The notes under the pieces are model-generated. The model did no database searches. It was not told the DNA's origin and was given only the letters and a program-made list of their open reading frames with translations. A stretch of 23,277 nt of DNA from Phellopilus nigrolimitatus (Eukaryota > Basidiomycota > Agaricomycetes > Hymenochaetales > Hymenochaetaceae). Shown piece by piece: positions 19,652-23,277 of this stretch. How positions within the stretch are numbered: the first letter of the stretch is position 1; each line of letters begins with the position of its first letter. Made by a program: the position numbers and the translations under genes. Location: the NCBI GenBank assembly GCA_021029095.1, contig JAJOHG010000395.1, positions 1 through 23,277 of the forward strand. The letters are read 5' to 3'.

Positions 19652-21198
19652 ATGTTATCATCTCGTCTCTGGTCTCCAAGGTTCACTCGAGAGGTCAGCA
19701 GCAAACTGAGGGGCTTCCACACGTACATCAAGACATCAGCACCTGGTAGGCGAGTCTCTCTGTCTAACCATCCGGCAGCGGCTCATCGTTGGATTCAACA
19801 GGTGGTCAGTTAAGAATCCCACTGGGTTCTCCGAAGGTCATTGGAATCGCAGAGTCGCGCGGCGTCAGGCGGTGAGCACGAATAGCCACTTCATTGTAAG
19901 TTTACTGATTCAAGATAAAGACAACAAGAGGACTCTCATCAGTTCGCAACACTCATTCTCAACCCAGAAGAGTTGCGTCTGAGTGTAAAGAAAAGCTTTG
20001 GAATCGATTGGGATCCTCATGCTGTCGGTGATGCCTTTGCACGTCAGGTCCTTTTTGTTGGCATTTACGACGGGTGCGTTTGGGGCTCTCCTCCGATCAG
20101 TTGGCGGTACGACTCAAGTCCGTTTCACCTCTCACAGACATGGCGGACAAGCGATTTCACTCTTTCTTCACCAACATTTGCACGGCCTTTTCGAGTCTGT
20201 AGACAAGTCGCAAATCCCTGAGCTATACGCGTGGATGAAGGAGCTAGGTGGCTATTTCAAACGCTTTAGAGGCGGAGTCCTCCAGCCGTGGATAGCACAG
20301 CCTGCTTGTCAAAACGAGCTAGATCTCGAAGCTAGAGCTACCTTGGCTTTTCTCTCGGTGAAGATTTCGTTGACTTTTCTTCTCTCGGCTAGTAGTCCTT
20401 ACTCCGATTGTCAGGCGGATAGAATTGTTTCTGAGGGCCACGAGTCAAAGTCGTGTGGTGCGACGGCGTCCGTTGCCCTCTTACATTCATTGGATGCCCC
20501 TGCTACGCCTTTTTTTTCTGCAAAGCAAGTCGCACTCACAGTCGCACATGTCGGGTGAGTGTTGCGTTGATGTGCTAATTTGTTACGCTCAAATATGATG
20601 ACCGTAGAGATACGCGTGTTTTGCTCTGTTCTACGGACGGCGGTAGAGTCTTCCGTATGACTCAGGACCACCATGCAGAAACCCTCGAAGAAGCCGCGAG
20701 ATTGCGGCGGATGGGGAGTAGTCGTTTGATCATGGACTCCTATGGCGAAACGAGGTGGATGGGCGCCCTCGCCAATACTCGCGGGTGGGTTCTTTCCGCG
20801 TGTTCTATTTTTTTTTTTTCTTTTCCGAGCTGAAGTGCTTTCCTGCGCGACCCAGCATTGGTGACATGCAATTTAAGCCGTTCGGAGTCACAGCGGAGCC
20901 AGAAGTGCGAACCAAGCTTTTGCATGGTCATGAATGGGCATATATTGTATTTGTCACCGATGGCATTTCATCTGTGCTCTCTGATGCAGAGATTGTTGAC
21001 CTCGCTCGGAATGCGAAAGATCCGAGGGTCGCAGCCAAAGCTATCCTTGATTTCGCGGATGAGATTGGGAGCGATGACAATCTGACGGCGATTGTTGTTC
21101 CTCTTGCAGGCTGGGGTAAAGTTTCTGGACCTGACCGAACGAAGGAGTTGCGGGAGTACCGGCGGACGGAAGCCAGTGAGTTGCAACGCGTTTTATGA
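19652..21198 (+). CDS. PP2C-family Ser/Thr phosphatase, probably mitochondrial (398 aa)
   Basis: Seven exons: 19652-19745, 19802-19871, 19921-20073, 20138-20357, 20415-20554, 20608-20784 and 20856-21198. The introns are 56, 49, 64, 57, 53 and 71 bp, and the frame is 1197 nt. PP2C enzymes are metal-dependent phosphatases that remove phosphate from Ser/Thr using two Mn or Mg ions held by acidic residues. The expected residues are present: E58-D59 in RRQQEDS, D105 in YDGHGG, D320 in VTDGISS and D359 in GSDDN. Further family motifs are GATASVALL, VAHVGDTRVLL and ALANTR. The start at 19652 gives MLSSRLWSPRFTREVSSKLR, basic and free of acidic residues until Glu14, as in a mitochondrial presequence. 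This suggests the yeast Ptc6 type, which acts in mitochondria and mitophagy (inference). The intron at 20074-20137 interrupts the catalytic DGHGG. The next gene converges on it 182 bp downstream. Confidence 0.92.
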
Positions 21199-21380
21199 GT
21201 TTTCCGACAAATGACGACCTCATGCAGTCGGGACTGAGCGACATCGGCGAATGTAAGCACAAAATTCGGACTTTAATACCCTCACTATAATAGCATGAAT
21301 TTGCGCCTGGCATATTAAAGTAGAAAGTCAAAAAGCGTCGATAGAGTATGTACTTTTGCTATCTTATACAAGTTCTTGTT

Positions 21381-23277
21381 TCAAATTTGAGCAGCGGCAT
21401 GGCCATCCGCGCGAGGATCGGATCCAGCCGCCCACACAGTACGTCCGGAAATGTCGATGATTCTCTGAATGACTTGGCCACGTCCCATCATTCCTCTCTG
21501 AAAGCTGGTAGCCGCGCGCGCGTCATGTCCCATTTCTGCAGACGATCGCCTAATCAGAAACTGAAGAGAATGTAAAGAAATGTATGTCACCTTGGAGTTT
21601 CTTAACAGTTTCCTCGGAGATGCCTTCTTCGAAGTAAACTTCACTGTTGATGTCTCCTGCCTTTCCGGTGGAACCTCGCATTTCTGAGTCTGGAGAGCCG
21701 GCGGAAATGCAAAAACGCGGGGCATCGAGAGAAGCCTGGGCAGTAAATCCACGTAGCATGTTCAGTAAAACCTGGACATGACCTTGTGGCTGTAAAGGAG
21801 GTGTGAGATATGCGAGTATCCATTGATTTAAATAATATAAGATTTATGCGAGTGAAAACGGAGTAAGGTTGGTAAAGGACATAAAGTGGTTCACCTGCAT
21901 GAACCCTCCCATGACGCCGTAAGATAGAAAAAGCTCATCTCCGCGTGTGGCGAGCGCAGGAATGATGGTATGGTAGGGCCGTTTACCACCCTTCAGAGCG
22001 TTCGGGTGCCCTTCTTCGAGGACAAATCCTGATCCTCGGTTTTGTAAAGTGAACCCACAGCTTCTCGGAATGGCTTGGTACGAGCGGATGAGTTCTTATC
22101 TTCACTTCTTACAAAACGCAGTCACCTCCAGTTCCAAAACCTAAATACAAATGGGTTATCAGAAAATAATATCCGCAAAGGCAAAGCTCAAAACGGACCA
22201 GCATAGTTGCTTTGGATGTAACTACACGCATTGCCCCACTGGTCAACAACTGACATTTTAGACTTCAGAGACGACACTGAGTAATAAGGGAAACGAGCGA
22301 ACCGGAGAAATACACAGTGTCGGACGAATTTTCAGGATTACCCTGAAGATAAGAAGCGTATCAGAAAAGGATAGCTGGACCAAATAATAGACTAACGTGA
22401 ATAACTTCGGGGTTCGTCTCGTGGGGTTTGAATAACTTAGCCCGTGAAGAGAGGTATTCCTGAGCAAGACGTGTTCATAAGACCAGCAAAACAATGGAAA
22501 TCTTACCGGGGGACGTACCTTACTCAGCAGTTCCTTGACTGGGATGTGCGCAAATTCTGGGTCGGTTACATAGTACTGGCTATCCGCAAAGGCTAGTCTA
22601 GTGGTTATAAGTTTCAAGTTATTTTCATTACAAAAAAGGGAGACACTCCACCTCAGTGATTCCACCAAAAGATGTAAATATTCTGGCGAATTGTGATCCA
22701 TATCCAATACAGGTTTTGTTATTCCTAACTCTTGAATATTATCGATGATACCAAGCGCCAACAAGGCCGTTATTCCTGGTTAATGCGAAATGAAAGCGAA
22801 TCTTTGTATAGCTAGGAAGACCTCTACCTTGTCCATTTGGAGGGCACTGAGAATATTAAATCATTTAAAATTTGTACATGGTGGAAATGAACCGTGCTCA
22901 CCTCATAGACTGTGACCTCGCCATTAAATGTATATTTGATGGGGTCGACGAACGTCGTCTCATGTTTCGCTAAATCCTCTAGTTCCATTAGCCCCCCTTT
23001 GTTTTGTATAAGCTCTATGATTGCTTCTGCTATGCGGCCCTTGTAGAAACCATCTTTTCCGTGCTCCGCAACGGACCGGAAAGTCTTAGCAAGGTCCGGG
23101 AACTTCATGATTTGCCCAGGCAGGGGGGCCTTTCCATTCAGGAGCATAGCGTGCGCATCAGGCGAAGCGTTCTTTATAAGCGTCTCTGAGTGTTGCCACT
23201 TTAAGAAAAAGAAATAAAAATAAGGGTAAATCGCAATTAAGAACCTTGTTTCTTACAGCGTAGCTATGAATTTCTGA
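21381..23277 (-). CDS. Gamma-glutamyltranspeptidase, 5' end outside the window
   Basis: Twelve minus-strand exons in view: 23277-23257 (partial), 23198-22902, 22846-22828, 22775-22652, 22597-22519, 22459-22397, 22342-22316, 22262-22199, 22140-22126, 22073-21895, 21789-21591 and 21535-21381. Together they give 413 residues and a stop. The family cleaves the gamma-glutamyl bond of glutathione and passes the group to water or an amino acid. The precursor cuts itself before a Thr that becomes the nucleophile. That Thr is residue 210 of the visible part, in DTSKMSVVD (compare the bacterial TTHYSVVD), and is the last codon of exon 22342-22316. Other hallmarks are [52 protein letters not shown] and GHDAR. 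About 150-200 N-terminal residues, including any signal peptide, are missing off the right edge. Confidence 0.92.

Noticed and set aside
22263..22315. Alternative 26-nt or 39-nt introns in the transpeptidase catalytic region
   Set aside because: Both are shorter than any other intron in the window (minimum 48 bp). The 53-nt choice rebuilds the conserved catalytic motif in frame.

Overview
The window looks like chromosomal DNA from a filamentous basidiomycete, probably an agaricomycete. Coding sequence is broken by many very short GT-AG introns (mostly 48-70 bp), some exons are tiny, genes are packed on both strands with gaps of 0.2-3 kb, and the proteins recognised (a basidiomycete-style LIM protein, a Git3/cAMP-receptor-like 7TM receptor, a serine-rich double cupredoxin) are typical of that group. 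I see no prokaryotic operon, CRISPR array, plasmid, phage or intact transposon. I spliced seven genes by hand. Each of the six complete models keeps one open frame from ATG to stop; the seventh is cut by the right window edge.

Layout, left to right. (1) 1-964: no gene; probably the promoter side of a minus-strand gene to the left, plus the 3' flank of the LIM gene. (2) 965-3704, minus: a LIM-domain, paxillin-like scaffold (834 aa) with a C-terminal run of Prk1/Ark1-type phosphorylation motifs. (3) 3705-3908: a 204-bp divergent promoter with two RTCACRTG sites. (4) 3909-6124, plus: a SAP-like, coiled-coil protein (668 aa) of unknown role. (5) 6125-9006: 2.9 kb with no supportable gene. (6) 9007-10367, plus: a secreted, probably GPI-anchored protein with two cupredoxin domains (360 aa). 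(7) 10853-14469, plus: Rpn2/PSMD1, the large toroid scaffold of the 26S proteasome base (1044 aa). (8) 14816-16620, minus: a seven-transmembrane receptor (405 aa) assembled from 11 exons, including micro-exons of 7 and 11 nt. (9) 16621-19651: 3 kb mostly without genes, holding a possible degenerate gene and fragments resembling membrane protein. (10) 19652-21198, plus: a PP2C phosphatase with a mitochondrial-type N-terminus (398 aa). (11) 21381-23277, minus: the C-terminal 413 residues of a gamma-glutamyltranspeptidase whose 5' end lies outside the window.

The genes do not form a pathway or a biosynthetic cluster. They are ordinary housekeeping, signalling and secreted-protein genes that happen to be neighbours. 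I found no clear sign of a new biological system. The observations most worth following are the Prk1-type motif array in the LIM protein, the micro-exons of the receptor, the paired RTCACRTG sites in the divergent promoter, and the unexplained coding-like stretch at 18633-18951.
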